NCBI GenBank assembly: GCA_037576215.1
Contig: JBANDB010000016.1
Location: 62,001 to 126,000 of the forward strand
DNA: 64,000 nt
Direction: 5' to 3'
Source: Armillaria gallica
Taxonomy: Eukaryota; Basidiomycota; Agaricomycetes; Agaricales; Physalacriaceae
This document shows positions 38,517 through 49,329 of the stretch, piece after piece (position 1 is the stretch's first letter; every line of letters starts with the position of its first letter). Both the position numbers and the translations under genes were made by a program. The notes below the pieces were generated by a model, which saw only the letters and a list, made by a program, of their open reading frames with translations, did not search any database and was not told the origin of the DNA.

Positions 38517-39440
38517 TTACACCGTATCCGGCAGCTCAGCGAGGCACTTCCTCACCCTCTCCAGTACTTCCAGCCTATCATACACCAACCGACCACATCC
38601 CGGACATTTCTGCGATAGACAGGCCTCCATCTCTGGCCATTCTTCTATCTCCAACGAACATAACCTATCCCCGGAGGGCCTCGCATCCATTTCCCAGAAC
38701 ATCTTCCACACGAACGCCGTCCACGCTGACCCGTCGACTGAGTTATCACACCCTCTACACCTCGCGTCGCACTCCATACCCACACGAAAATCATCTCGTC
38801 GCTTCCGGTGAAACTTGAATAGCTTCACCAGAGAGCGCGTCGATATCCGCCGCAGCGCCTCCTGGTGCTGCTCATCATGGAGGGATAAGCTCAGCGTATG
38901 CTTCGATGCAAGCTCAGCTTCCTCTTCCCACCCGAACCTCGTCGCTATCGCATACACCCGGAGCGGTTCTCGTAAGAACATGGGCGCAGTGATTGCTGCG
39001 CGTACGATGCCCAGAGCGCCTTTTGCTCCCCAAGTCTCAGCGAGACTAAGCACACCCTCGAGGTCGTCAAATGTGCGCCAAGGAGGGATCACAAGACCGC
39101 TAATGATTCGCAGCAGCCGTTCGAGGACGACATCATATTCGTGGATGGGAATGGGCTTGCTGTTTGGTTCGAACGTGAAAGAGTGGGATGCGAAAAATGT
39201 GGTGGTCCTTTGCAAGACTGACGATGGGAGACGGTATAGGGTGCCGTCGAGCGAGGATAAGACGGCGTCAGCGTCTGGGGTGTTGAAGCTAGGATGATAT
39301 ACGGCTGCAAGTTCTTGGGACACCATCGTGGGGGCAATGAAGGAAGAAGGCGATATTGACCTGGTGACGGTGCAGGGTGGGCATGTGTTGATGGACTCGT
39401 CGCCGCATGCTCGTTCCGGTAATCCGAATCGCATCAACAT
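38517..39440 (-). CDS. BTB/POZ domain protein with C-terminal cysteine pairs (intact copy, unit 1)
   Basis: A single-exon 307-residue frame. Residues about 50-155 form a BTB-like domain of the mushroom type (HPSFNTPDADAVLSSLDGTL, then LPSSVLQRTTTFFASHSF). A helical BACK-like region follows, then two cysteine-rich spots (C224..C228..C231 and C274..C279-x2-C282) that could bind zinc. BTB proteins usually dimerise or serve as Cul3 adaptors; here that is inferred from the family. The frame is open back to 39584, but I place the start at 39440 because the decayed copy at 59.5-60.5 kb keeps the same Met and the following GLPER. It is the only intact member of four copies in this window. Confidence 0.75.
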   Translation of the reverse strand: MLMRFGLPERACGDESINTCPPCTVTRSISPSSFIAPTMVSQELAAVYHPSFNTPDADAVLSSLDGTLYRLPSSVLQRTTTFFASHSFTFEPNSKPIPIHEYDVVLERLLRIISGLVIPPWRTFDDLEGVLSLAETWGAKGALGIVRAAITAPMFLREPLRVYAIATRFGWEEEAELASKHTLSLSLHDEQHQEALRRISTRSLVKLFKFHRKRRDDFRVGMECDARCRGCDNSVDGSAWTAFVWKMFWEMDARPSGDRLCSLEIEEWPEMEACLSQKCPGCGRLVYDRLEVLERVRKCLAELPDTV

Positions 39441-39699
39441 GAAGGCATGCCGTTGTTGGTGAGATATTTGTGGGGCTAAATGCTGCTTAGCATGTCCTGA
39501 CACTAAAACCGTAAGGATAGAACAGTATGAGTGAGCGAAATATAACGCACCGGAACACGAGCGTTCCCAGCAGAGCCGATACATCGGTGCCTCAGATCAT
39601 CGGATCCGGCGGACAAGGTATCGATCGATGTCGACATTGGGCCTCTTGTATCCCGATTCCGTGAACTATCGGAGAGTTGAGCAATGCGTATCAAGCCGG

Positions 39700-40440
39700 C
39701 ATCAATACGTGGTCGACCGGGTATATGCTGCGCCTGCAATGTCCCGTCACGGAGAGGCTGACTCCGCTGTGACAAGTCTTCACTCTGACATGAGCCAGTC
39801 ATCGATGAGCTCGACGAACAGATGCTACTCTGTCAGATGGATCAGGAAGAGGAATACAACGGCATGACATGTCGCGTACCTTTCTAACCTCAAGGCCTCA
39901 CATGCAACCCATCGCTATTCTAGGTAAGTCGCAACTTGCCGCTGCAGATCACAGAGACTGAGTCCTCATCCGTTTCTTTCCTTCGATGATGTATATGAGG
40001 GTAGCGACACCAGATCCAGCGCACTGATAGACGTGATCGATTGATCAGAGATGAAAGGAAGGATACGCCGGTGCCCTTACCTTGAGAAAACCACGTCAAA
40101 CCCACCAACGAAAAGCAGGCGCCTAGCATTGCAGCGAAAAAAACTTGCTGAAATTTTCAGTGAATTTGAGCACTCAAAGGCGGCTGGACAAAAGCAGCCC
40201 ACCTTTCGCGATTCATCACTGCGCTCTCGAGTCACTTCTTGGTGTCGTTTCTCTTCCAAAGGCAATCCATCGACAGAGAATACGAGGGAAGTGTCCTGTA
40301 GAAGCGCATATAAAAGGGTTCGAAAATTGGACAGAGCAAGAAAACGGTCGACGGTCGCGGTCACAAACGAAGGAGTCGTGGGAAAATGCTGGTCACGTCC
40401 TTAATCAAACATGCCCCGGTCCTCGGGCCGACTTCTGATT
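39700..40440 (-). pseudogene. Remnant of small membrane-protein gene, unit 1
   Basis: This region aligns with the segments upstream of BTB copies 2-4 (53.9-54.5, 58.4-58.9, 61.1-61.7 kb). Shared are the block ending in TTCTC(A/G)AG followed by a GTAA splice donor (40085-40095 on the minus strand) and a block with GGTCCTCGGGCCGACTTC-like sequence at the far 5' side. Internal coding similarity is poorer than in the other copies, and frames are broken. Confidence 0.4.
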
Positions 40441-42255
40441 ACGCATTCTCGTATTCACGATCGAAGGTGAACCAGCATTGTATCTTCTCGGCCATTGACT
40501 CAGTCTCTGACTGAGCGCCCGTTGTTTATAAGTATCACATTACATGCGCACAAAAGAGGCCAGTTGAACAACGCACTCTACAAAGCCGCCTATGACCACC
40601 CTACCATAAGATGCGACCATATCTCCATTATGGGTCCATGCTTCTACACAAAAACTGACCTCGACGCAAGAATGCCAGCTCTCATATGGGGGAAGACCAG
40701 CTAGATTAGCGGGCATCGTCATATTGCACCAGATTCTATACCCCCCTTTAGCAGCTACGATGACCTTGGCGCGTTAGTCGCGTACTATTTGGATACTACC
40801 ATCCATCCGGATCTGAAGGTGAAGATTATATCCCTGAGATGATGCTCACTGCTCATTCCGCCAAGGTTGTCGTCGTCAGTGATCACTCAGCCGGTCGCCA
40901 AATGGCTCTGCTCTGAGGATATCAACCAAGAATGACGAACGGCTACATTTCTGGATCGGTAAGTCAACTTTCCAAACGGCATGACAAATGTCCTAAACTT
41001 GAACGATAGCAAATCCGGGAACTCTCTGCTGGCTAACGCCCGATCGTCCGTTTCCCAACGACGAATGTGAAGGCTTTGACAGATTCAAGTACGGAATGGA
41101 ACTCGAACTCCTCGCATATTCAACTATAAATGCGCGCGTTCTGAGAGGGGAAGGTATCATCGAGAGATACAACTGGCGCACAATCAATTACGCTTGGCGC
41201 CTCGTAAGTGCCAGTACCGTTCGTCTCGGCGTAGGGTATCAACAGTATCTTCCAGGAAGACAAGACCGACGGCGATCCTCGATGCCAAGCAAAGGTAACC
41301 GAAACAGTGACCTTCTCTCCCAGCCGACTGGATCCCCGCAGACTCAGGGGAAGCACGCACATAGAACGAGGGCGAAATCTTGTTTCGATACTGGAGAGTA
41401 ATATGGGCGGTATACCTAATTTTGGCTCAATCGATTGGGTGTGAGAGGCCGGTTATTCACACGAAGAAATGATGGCAAACCGAGCTGGGATCGACAAGGT
41501 CGGGTTATTCACTTGGTATCTCCACTCGTTATTGGACAGTTATTCCGATACACCGTGGGCAAGTAATCGTGAAAGGCTGCCATATCGATTCACACGACCG
41601 GTGTGAACAGAACAATTGGCCGTCGTATGAGAGATCAATTCCGCTGTTTTAATACAAAAATTGAATGATCTTCTTCAGTGGAAAGTAAAATCCTAAGTCG
41701 ATTTCTGGCCTGTAACGTTGGACAGTGCACAGCCAAACCACTGCTGAGCATAGATATGTGGTATTTGAATCGCTGATCATGACTGATTGATAACTTGCGA
41801 GGTAAGATACGTAAATAATTATGTGCGGGAATTGTACTCTTACATTAATCATACGAAAACCGCTTTCCTCTCGAATATTGCCGGAATAAAACTCTGAACC
41901 CTAGACGTAAATAAATATTGTAGTACTGGCAACGGTGAACCTGTGCCTAAGTGTGATTCATATAGGTGGATAATCTGTAGATATAAAAAATTGGCATTCA
42001 AGATGCAGTGTAAGTCATCAGCAAGGAACCAAACCCTTACGCGGACAAAGGATGGAAACGGTGCTGCCTTTACGCGACTGATGTATATTGAAAGCAAATA
42101 GTCCCCACATGGTTCTTAGGGTTAGCTCTAGGAAAGTGTACGTAGTTCTTCCCTCTTGCAATACGCTCCCCGCGCAAGCGAACTATTCTGTAACATCGAA
42201 CGTTAACATCCTCGTTTTCATCTACCTCCCGTCGTTACGTACTCCATGTATCTTA
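40441..42255. other. No confident gene
   Basis: The plus strand from 40495 to about 41260 has several short frames in different phases that read like protein (for example DDLGALVAYYLDTTIHPDLK near 40758-40817) but contain many stops. This may be a dead gene of unknown type. The rest, up to 42255, is AT-rich and featureless. Confidence 0.4.
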
Positions 42256-42585
42256 CTATAAGTGGATTCTTTGTTCCTTTACTGCGCATGCCCTCAAATC
42301 GTACGGGGCATTGCTACTACTGCACCCCATACGTAGCAAACCCTTCATCGCACAAATTCCTCCATTGCGATGTTTGGCTATCCGCTCCTTTATCCAGGCT
42401 AAAAGAATGTGGTCTTCACTTATAACACTCTCCAGATGAACGCGTTCGGCTTGAAGAGGAGGGTGGTTTGACTTCAACAGTTCATCCATCCGCAACTCTG
42501 CCAGAGTGGCAGATTCGACTATCGTGGCCTGAAAATGGTTCTGTCCGTCGGAACCGCATTTTAGGCAATGAATTGAGGCAGACAT
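42256..42585 (-). pseudogene. F-box protein N-terminal fragment
   Basis: The frame begins MSASIHCLKCGSDG and continues with ELLKSNHPPLQAERVHLESV, the arrangement seen at the N-terminus of mushroom F-box proteins: a short Cys pair, then a 'SNxPP...E' coiled-coil stretch before the F-box. The expected LPPEIL F-box sequence does not follow; the frame drifts into unrelated residues and stops at 109 residues. I read it as a truncated copy related in plan to the intact F-box gene at 45.7-47.3 kb. Confidence 0.4.
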
Positions 42586-43089
42586 CTACTGTGACTTTCA
42601 GATCCAGGGGCCGGCACGAGATGCAGATGTTTACCTAGGACCAAACGTTTCCTTGCAGGTCCGAGGTGGATGGTTTTATTCCGACGGCTCGATGCTTTGA
42701 GGGATATTGCGAGTGGCAACCAACGATAAACAACTGGGTCGTCAAAGATTCCTCGAGCAGCGCCCATGTAGCACCAAAGAAGGTTCAAGTGTAGCAGAGA
42801 GGTACTACGGTGTCGAGTCCTACACGCGAAGAACTCGAACAAAGAAGAGAGGGAGGAAGGTGCAAGGAAAAAGAAATGTAGGTGTTCGTTCTGAAAACCC
42901 TTGAGCCTTTATACTACTGGACGTCGCCGTTGAGTGGCTATGAGCTCCAGAAATAGAACAAACAAAGGCAGGAAACATAACGGGCATAGATATATCGGGA
43001 CGGCATTTGTGAAAGAAAAGGAATATCAGTCAAGGGGAAACACGAGGAGGGCCAGATAAGATACATATCTCTGATGATGCAAACATCGT

Positions 43090-45212
43090 CTTGTGTTGGT
43101 CGGGCTATTAACTGTGTGTTTAGCCGGTCCTCAGCGTGGCGCTTTCGCTCATTACCTGATTATAGATCTTGCCGACAAGTAATTTATCATGGGTAGACTG
43201 CTACTCCAAATATCAATCCGCGCGCTTCCAGGTACTTCCCAACTCCCACCACGGTATTTCTCACTGACATTTGTGCTCAACTTTGAAGGTACCCATTGAC
43301 TATTCGAACGAGGATGGCGACAAAGCTGCTCTCGCAGTCATCAAGCTCTCCGCGCAATCTAAAACCGAATATAAAGGCGCCGTACTGATGAATCTAGGAG
43401 GCCCTGGCGCCAGCGGAGTAGCTATCTTGGCTTCAATTGGTTCGTTACTCGCGTCAGTTGTCGGGGACCAATACGACATCATCAGCTTCGACCCTTGTGG
43501 TACGTTGAACTAGAATTTCTAATACGCGCTATATCTCACACTACGAGCCATTTAGGGGTCGGCAATTCAACGTCTCGAGCAGAATTCTTCCGCTCCAAAG
43601 AAGAGCACTACCGATGGCTTGCCATTTCCAATCATTGGAACACTGTATTTAAAACAACTTCCGACGAGATTCCTTGTTTATGGGCATCTGCGCAGGTTAT
43701 AGCGGAACTTGCCAAGGAAAGGGATAATGGAATCATGAATTACATTAGCACGGACAACATTGCCCGGGATATGCTTCGAATTAACGAGGCAGCGGGTCAA
43801 GCGAAACTTCAGTATTGGGGATTCTCGTAAGTCGGCAGTTTGAGTTGTACTCTTCTTGATGGCTGATTGCCTCCCTCTAGTTATGGAACGGTGCTTGGCT
43901 CCACCTTTGCTACAATGTTTCCAGTACGCTCTCTCGTCTTTCCTGTATCTTTTAGGTGTTCAATTATTCTTCTGACTTCCAGGATAAAGTTGAACGTATG
44001 GTGCTTGACGGTGTGTATTCGACTCCTCCCGTACTCGGGCTCGTTTACTTATATTAATTAGGTGTATTGGACATGAATCGCTATTATCACAGTAAGACCA
44101 CCATGCTGCGCCCTCAAGGTCATAGTGTCTGATATTCCTGTCCTTCAAATGACTGGCGCGATAACTCTGTCTATGCTGACAAGGACAGGCAATCTTTCTT
44201 CAACGGATGCGTGGCCGCTGGCCCGGACAGATGCGCTTTCTACGCTCCTACTGCTAAAGAGATACCCAATAAACTGGACTCGCTATACGAGTCCATTCTT
44301 ATCCAGCCAGTTCCATTTGTAACCCCATCGTCCTAAGGCGTCGTCGACTATACTGTCTTGAGAACCACAATAAAGAACGCCTTGTACCAACCGTAATATT
44401 TCTCTGTCTTCGCTGAAGGTCTCGCAGGTTTCGCAGCAGGGAACGGCAGTATACTGTACGGGTTGCAGGGGACGATATACTAGCCGTCATCAGTTTATGA
44501 TAATTCATGGGAGGCGCAGATTACCATTTCCTGTGGCGATGCACCAAATATCACGGAGTCTGTGGCAGATCTGTTTGCATATTGGGACATTGTCAAAAGT
44601 GTATCAACCTTTGCTGATAAACCGTTTCCTCGGAGAGTCAGCTGCTTGTGTGTATATTTACTCTGTGACAAGCATGTGCACTGATTTTATTTTTCTTCAG
44701 TGGATGGAAGTTCCACTGGGAAGGCAGATTTACAAGTCCGCTTTTACAGATAACCGTCGTTTGCTCTAACGTATCTCGTGGTAGGTCCGATTACCGCAAA
44801 CACCGGTTATCCTATCCTTTTCATAGGACACATGACTGGTATGTGCATCTGCTGCAGTTCTTCCTTTCCTACTGATATGAACGTATCATTCAGATTCCGT
44901 TACTCCTCTCTCTACGTAAGTTACTCCAGCCCTACATGACAAGCCCATTTCACTGATACTTCCTCAGAGCCAAGAAGACGTCGCGCACATTCCCCGGCTC
45001 TGTAGTTCTGACTCAAAACTCGCCGGGGGTGAGTAACTAATTGAAAACGAGGTTTCTTCTACTCACGCACTATCTCGCTCTTACAGCACACATCCTGGGC
45101 CGCTTCGTCTGCATGTACACATGAATACGTTCAAGCATACTTTCAGAACGGCACTCTGCCTGGCGACATAATGGTCTGTGAGGTCGAATCTGAGATGTTC
45201 CCAGTTTCTTGA
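43090..45212 (+). pseudogene. Secreted TAP-type alpha/beta-hydrolase (tripeptidyl aminopeptidase-like, S33), pseudogene
   Basis: Exon blocks in order match the family: a hydrophobic leader (GLLTVCLAG, about 43100), WVDCYSKY then ARFQ, VPIDYSNEDG, NLGGPGASGVA (oxyanion region), FDP-C-GVGNST (the usual Arg is Cys), the nucleophile elbow GFS-YGTVLGSTFATMFP split by an intron, a DWRDNSVYADKD block, and the C-terminal TAP-C domain including PILFIGHMTD, SVTPLST, GSVVLTQNSPG and HTSWAASSACT (catalytic His). Breaks: in-frame stops at 44334-44336, 44394-44396 and 44481-44483; a lost splice acceptor near 44144 (AA where AG is expected); no clear start; and a stop or frameshift before WVDCY. Introns are otherwise well preserved. 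When intact it would be a secreted peptidase releasing N-terminal tripeptides. Confidence 0.8.
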
Positions 45213-45692
45213 AACAGCACAAGCGGTCGGTGATATGCTTGTATATACCTAGCCGACGTAAGTGGCCTTACCTTGTTCTCAATCCATTCACATATCGATC
45301 AACGTTGACAACCTGAAGATAGTTGAACAACTGAATTACCATACGTCTCAGACACGATGTGAAGAAGGGCTTGTTGCATACATGAAGAGGTATATATGTA
45401 TGTCTTTGTGCGGAATAGGACAGGAAACACAGTACCCTAATTATCGACAATACTGCATGAACCGTCATGGTGTTTGGATACAGCTTTGAACACGTCGGCG
45501 GCCGCGTGTCGTGTCTGAGGCTTCTACAGAATCTAGGTTGCTGCGGACGATTCGGCATCAAAGCGGTAATGCAAATTTCTTGCTACAACCTGAGTGATAT
45601 CGACAACGATACATGAATAGATGTAGCCAGAACACTAGACACCTTCTCCCTAACCTGCGTAGAATAAATTCCTCTAAAGACCTACGAATTCT
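45213..45692. other. Short intergenic, nothing recognised
   Basis: 480 bases between the hydrolase pseudogene and the convergent F-box gene. It would contain both 3' untranslated regions. No repeat or RNA gene seen. Confidence 0.4.
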
Positions 45693-47297
45693 TCAGTCGA
45701 AAGTAATAGTACAAGAAAATTTATACTCACCTTTGATCGACGCTGAGATATGTATTCCTCCTCCTGGCGCAGTGAGTTGTTGCCATCGACTGCATGTATC
45801 AGTATCATCGTTGACAAGTCTCCGTTGCCACGCAAATTTAAATTCTCGCAAAGCTCCATGATCTCTTCGAGATTGGGCGAGCTCTACTAGGATATGCATA
45901 TCAAGTAGATCCTCAGATAAGCCGAAGTCACGCCCGCAGTTGATATCAAGTTCGGACATCTTCGGAAACATCACGTTCTTTCCGGGATAGATGGACAACG
46001 CACCCATGAAGGGGTTGATATTAGGGCAGTCCTTGACGGTAAGACACCGGAGGTTCGGCAGCCTACAATATGAGGAAAGATCTAGCTCAATATCCGAAGC
46101 AAAAAATTTCCGGGATATGCGATGGAACCACGTCAAGGTAAGGTTGGTTACCGTGGGTGAGCTGATCGGCTGAAGGACCTGTGGAGGGATCTTCGGATGG
46201 GAGAAGGTTAACCTGATTTGAAGGTGGGTGAGAGATGGGAGGTCAAAGTTATTGTACGTGGCAAATGCGGTGTTCAACCTCCGTAGATTCATTGTCAATT
46301 CGAGCTGGGAGAGCCTCGGGAGGTGAATTCGGGGTAATTCACTTGGACACGGGTTGCACGAAAGTGAGAGGTTTTCGATATTGACAAGTTTACGGAGGGT
46401 AGTACACGTATCTGCTTTGAGCGGAAAGTAATCGCGGAACTCGACGAGATTGGCCGGGAGTGAAAATGGGGCATTCAACGACTTTGTAAAAGAGCGCAGA
46501 CGTGGAGCTATGGTGAATATGTCTATAGCTTCTGATCCCCAATTGTAGAGCTCATAGAGCCCCAGCACCTCAACAGTTTCAAGCCGGTCAAAAAAACCAC
46601 GGCAAGGCGACAGGAAGGCCAGGTCACAGGCCACTTCCCAGACCTCCAAGGATTTCCAATACAGAACGCTAGGAAGAAGTACTGAACAAGCGGGGTGTGT
46701 AGATATGTCGCCCTCATAACGGATGATGACATTGAGATCGTGAGGCCGAGCTCGATCAAGGATCATGCCAAGCATGAATGCCGCTTCATGCACATGGCTT
46801 CCTTTAAGGAGCTTGTCCCGCTCAAAATCCAAACAAATGCTGGACCATATTTTCGGCGTAGCGATAGCGACCTCCCGCCATTTCTTGGAAACGTGCGTCA
46901 AATTCCAAGGCACCGTTCGAGGATCCAAAAGCGAACCCCTTCGGTCAGAGAATGCCCAACACCAGGTAAAAATCTCTGTCAGCAGCTCCGGAGGAAGCCG
47001 ATGAGACGGGGAAAGGATCTTCATCGCATCGGCTTGGTTTGCTATGGCTTGGTTGCGATCTTGAGTTAGGTAGTCAAGAAGGGATGTGGTCGCGTGGATG
47101 AGGGAGTCGAGCTCTGCTATACGATCAGGTGTTTTGGAGAGGGTAGCCTCGAGACTCTTCCTCTCAAAGGGAGTTGGTGGAGTATTCGTTCGCAGAAGCT
47201 CGATGATTCGGGCGTCGGGAGGGGCATGGGAATACTCAGGAAGAAGAACGGCTAGCCTTGAGTCAAAATCCGATTTCTTGGTTCGTATGTAGGCCAT
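45693..47297 (-). CDS. F-box domain protein with N-terminal coiled coil
   Basis: A single-exon frame of 534 residues. Residues about 33-92 form a coiled-coil stretch of the type found before the F-box in mushroom proteins (LLRTNTPPTPFERKSLEATL). The F-box itself is at about 101-151 (LPPELLTEIFTWCW, then WNLTHVSKKWREVAIATPKI). The remainder shows spaced Leu/Ile motifs (for example LPRLSQLELTMNLRRL) consistent with degenerate leucine-rich repeats. F-box proteins recruit substrates to SCF ubiquitin ligases through Skp1; the target is unknown. The frame is open to 47438, but the Met at 47297 gives the usual short leader. It is intact, unlike its neighbours. Confidence 0.85.
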   Translation of the reverse strand: MAYIRTKKSDFDSRLAVLLPEYSHAPPDARIIELLRTNTPPTPFERKSLEATLSKTPDRIAELDSLIHATTSLLDYLTQDRNQAIANQADAMKILSPSHRLPPELLTEIFTWCWAFSDRRGSLLDPRTVPWNLTHVSKKWREVAIATPKIWSSICLDFERDKLLKGSHVHEAAFMLGMILDRARPHDLNVIIRYEGDISTHPACSVLLPSVLYWKSLEVWEVACDLAFLSPCRGFFDRLETVEVLGLYELYNWGSEAIDIFTIAPRLRSFTKSLNAPFSLPANLVEFRDYFPLKADTCTTLRKLVNIENLSLSCNPCPSELPRIHLPRLSQLELTMNLRRLNTAFATYNNFDLPSLTHLQIRLTFSHPKIPPQVLQPISSPTVTNLTLTWFHRISRKFFASDIELDLSSYCRLPNLRCLTVKDCPNINPFMGALSIYPGKNVMFPKMSELDINCGRDFGLSEDLLDMHILVELAQSRRDHGALREFKFAWQRRLVNDDTDTCSRWQQLTAPGGGIHISASIKGEYKFSCTITFD

Positions 47298-47634
47298 GGA
47301 TCTGTTGGAAATACTTATCAAGAATTTTGATAGAGAAGAGGGTAAATTTACTTTCGGCGCAGTCGAGGAGATGAGGTGAAAGAGATAACGGGGACTAGCG
47401 CTGTCCGAATCAGTGTTCGGCGGAGTTGACAGTGACACGTAAGAGTAACATCACGTGTATGTGGCACTTCATGCCGGCATGTCTAAATATCGCGTTTTAA
47501 CACGAAAGAAGGCAAGTTGAAGGCGAAAATTATAATCGCGCAGTGAGGTTGGCAAGTGATGGAGTAGCTGGGGATCATCGTGATATCTTGCTCTTGGTTC
47601 ACATCAAGTCCACATTACGCAGTGAGTAGTAGTA
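47298..47634. other. F-box gene upstream region
   Basis: Putative promoter/leader of the minus-strand F-box gene. It ends at the 8-bp target duplication of the transposon-like element. No specific site could be identified. Confidence 0.35.
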
Positions 47635-48136
47635 CTGTGCGATTTCGACCGTAGCTTCACGGTGTGTTACGCGTTATGCTTTATAGTGGCCGGACCATAG
47701 CTTCACAAGGCCAAGTTACGCGTTACGGTTTATGGATTTAGCTTCATTTGTAATTCCGCCACCTCAGCGAATTCGTATCAGGATTTAGATTAGATTGTAG
47801 TCCTGACAATCAGTGAGAGCGGCACATGTATCCCCACTGAGCCATCGGTCAGCAGATTTGGTAGAGTACGGAAGCCCTCAAAGTGGCTTGAGGCTTTAAA
47901 AGTATGGAGGTATAGATATTTCGTTGTATTGCTTGTATATACCTTCTGTGTCACAAGAACACATGTAGGAGGTGAAATTTTCAGATTTTTGCGAGGAAAT
48001 TGGACCAAAATTGGGCTGTTTGGTCATCAAGATTCAACAGCTTCACGAAGCCCTGTTACGTGTTACGCATTACCAAGAGCTTCACTTCATTGGTCCCTGT
48101 TACGCGTTATGTGAATTAACGGTCGAAATCGAACAG
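47635..48136. mobile_element. Non-autonomous hAT-like DNA transposon (MITE), 502 bp
   Basis: Terminal inverted repeats CTGTGCGATTTCGACCGT (left) and its complement with one mismatch at the right end, flanked on both sides by the 8-bp direct repeat TAGTAGTA (47627-47634 and 48137-48144), as expected for hAT-type insertion. Subterminal motifs recur on both sides: GTTACGCGTTA-like boxes near 47667, 47714, 48054 and 48102, each close to AGCTTCA(C). Such clusters commonly serve as transposase binding sites. There is no coding capacity for a transposase. Caveat: the target repeat is a simple TAG triplet run, which could mimic a duplication. Confidence 0.65.
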
Positions 48137-48850
48137 TAGTAGTAGTCGTACTGGCAAGCGGCCCCTAAAAAGGAAACAGCCAATGTTTTCTGCGCCGTTG
48201 CTACCAAGCCATCAATATACTTTATAGTAGCATCGCAGACCGTGCAGGGCCCTGCCGCTCTGACTGACATCATAGTATCGGGAACTATGAAGCGTCTCAT
48301 GGGATCGGACGCATACGAAGGGACTAGGGTGTAAACGAAAGGTAAATATATTGAATATCCGTGACCTATACAAGTATCGCATCATAAAACTGACAAAACT
48401 GAAACTATATGGGACAATGTCTCCTCAATGCAGGCGGGGTATGTTCAAGCACAAGTGCCATTTTCAGCGTACATTAAGGAAATGCAGTCTTCATGGGCGT
48501 TGAGGCACGGTCCCAGGCAATCCAAAGCACCGATGACATGTACAGCGCAGCGAATGAAATTACGGCCTAACAATGTTGAAGGAGACATCCTCCTGATGGC
48601 TCGGTATAAACACGAGCAAGGAGAAGTCCGCAACTGACAGCAGTCGTTGTATAGTGTATTATGCAATAAAAGCGAATGCATGGTGGCAGAGAGTGATCCA
48701 GGCGCAGGGCGGCGAACGAACATTCAGAGACTTTTCAGCAAGAGCGGAAAAGGGGAATAAAATGTTGCGCCAGCCCAAAATGCACCCTTCCAGTGATCAA
48801 CAAAGGGTGCCAGCCAAGCCTCGTGTACATATCGCAAACATATGTGCCGG
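48137..48850. other. No confident gene
   Basis: Short overlapping frames on both strands (48428-48637 plus, 48723-48445 minus) shadow one another and show no domain. The lower-numbered side of the F-box-like fragment at 48851 ends here without recognisable continuation. Confidence 0.4.
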
Positions 48851-49144
48851 TCAAGAGAAGAGAGAGTCTGCGAGCCAACGAGATGCTAGTCTGCAGGCAT
48901 GGCGTATGCGATGCTCGAGATCGGTGTCGTCAAGGGAATAAGGGTAATCATTGGAGAGAACGTCGAGCTTGAATGCGTTCGTCCATACTATGTGTAGTCT
49001 TGTGAGCGCACTCAACCGTTTGCATGTCTGATGGAGAAGGAGGATATCGGGGACAGAGAGTAGAGCGATGGTGTAGATGAGACACGCTTGAGACGTTGAG
49101 GACGTCCACCGCCGGGTTGTCCCTGACACGACGCCACCTAACAA
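48851..49144 (-). pseudogene. F-box-like protein fragment (LPxDILLL...CKRLSALTR type)
   Basis: A 97-codon frame containing LLSVPDILLLHQTCKRLSAL followed by IVWTNAFKLDVLSNDYP and DLEHRIRHACRLASRWLADS. This is the conserved N-terminal region of a large mushroom family of F-box-like proteins, in which a beta-propeller-like C-terminal half normally follows. Here the frame stops 97 residues in and the next kilobase shows no continuation, so it is a truncated fragment. It is unrelated in detail to the longer F-box gene at 45.7 kb. Confidence 0.5.
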
Positions 49145-49329
49145 TGGCAGGCGATATCAATATTTACGCGAAGTTCAGAAAGATGCCATAATTCCCTGGC
49201 AACATACAGCAAGGAGTGAACATGCGCAACGTAGTGACTAAGTAGTCGGTGACGGAATAATAGTAGTATAATGGGTTGCTTATTTGAACAGGTGATGTCA
49301 ATGAATTCTTATTGTTCGGTGTAAACGTA

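Noticed and set aside
39302..39584. N-terminal extension of the BTB frame to 39584
   Set aside because: The extension is not kept in the homologous copy at 60.4 kb, whose similarity starts at the Met corresponding to 39440.
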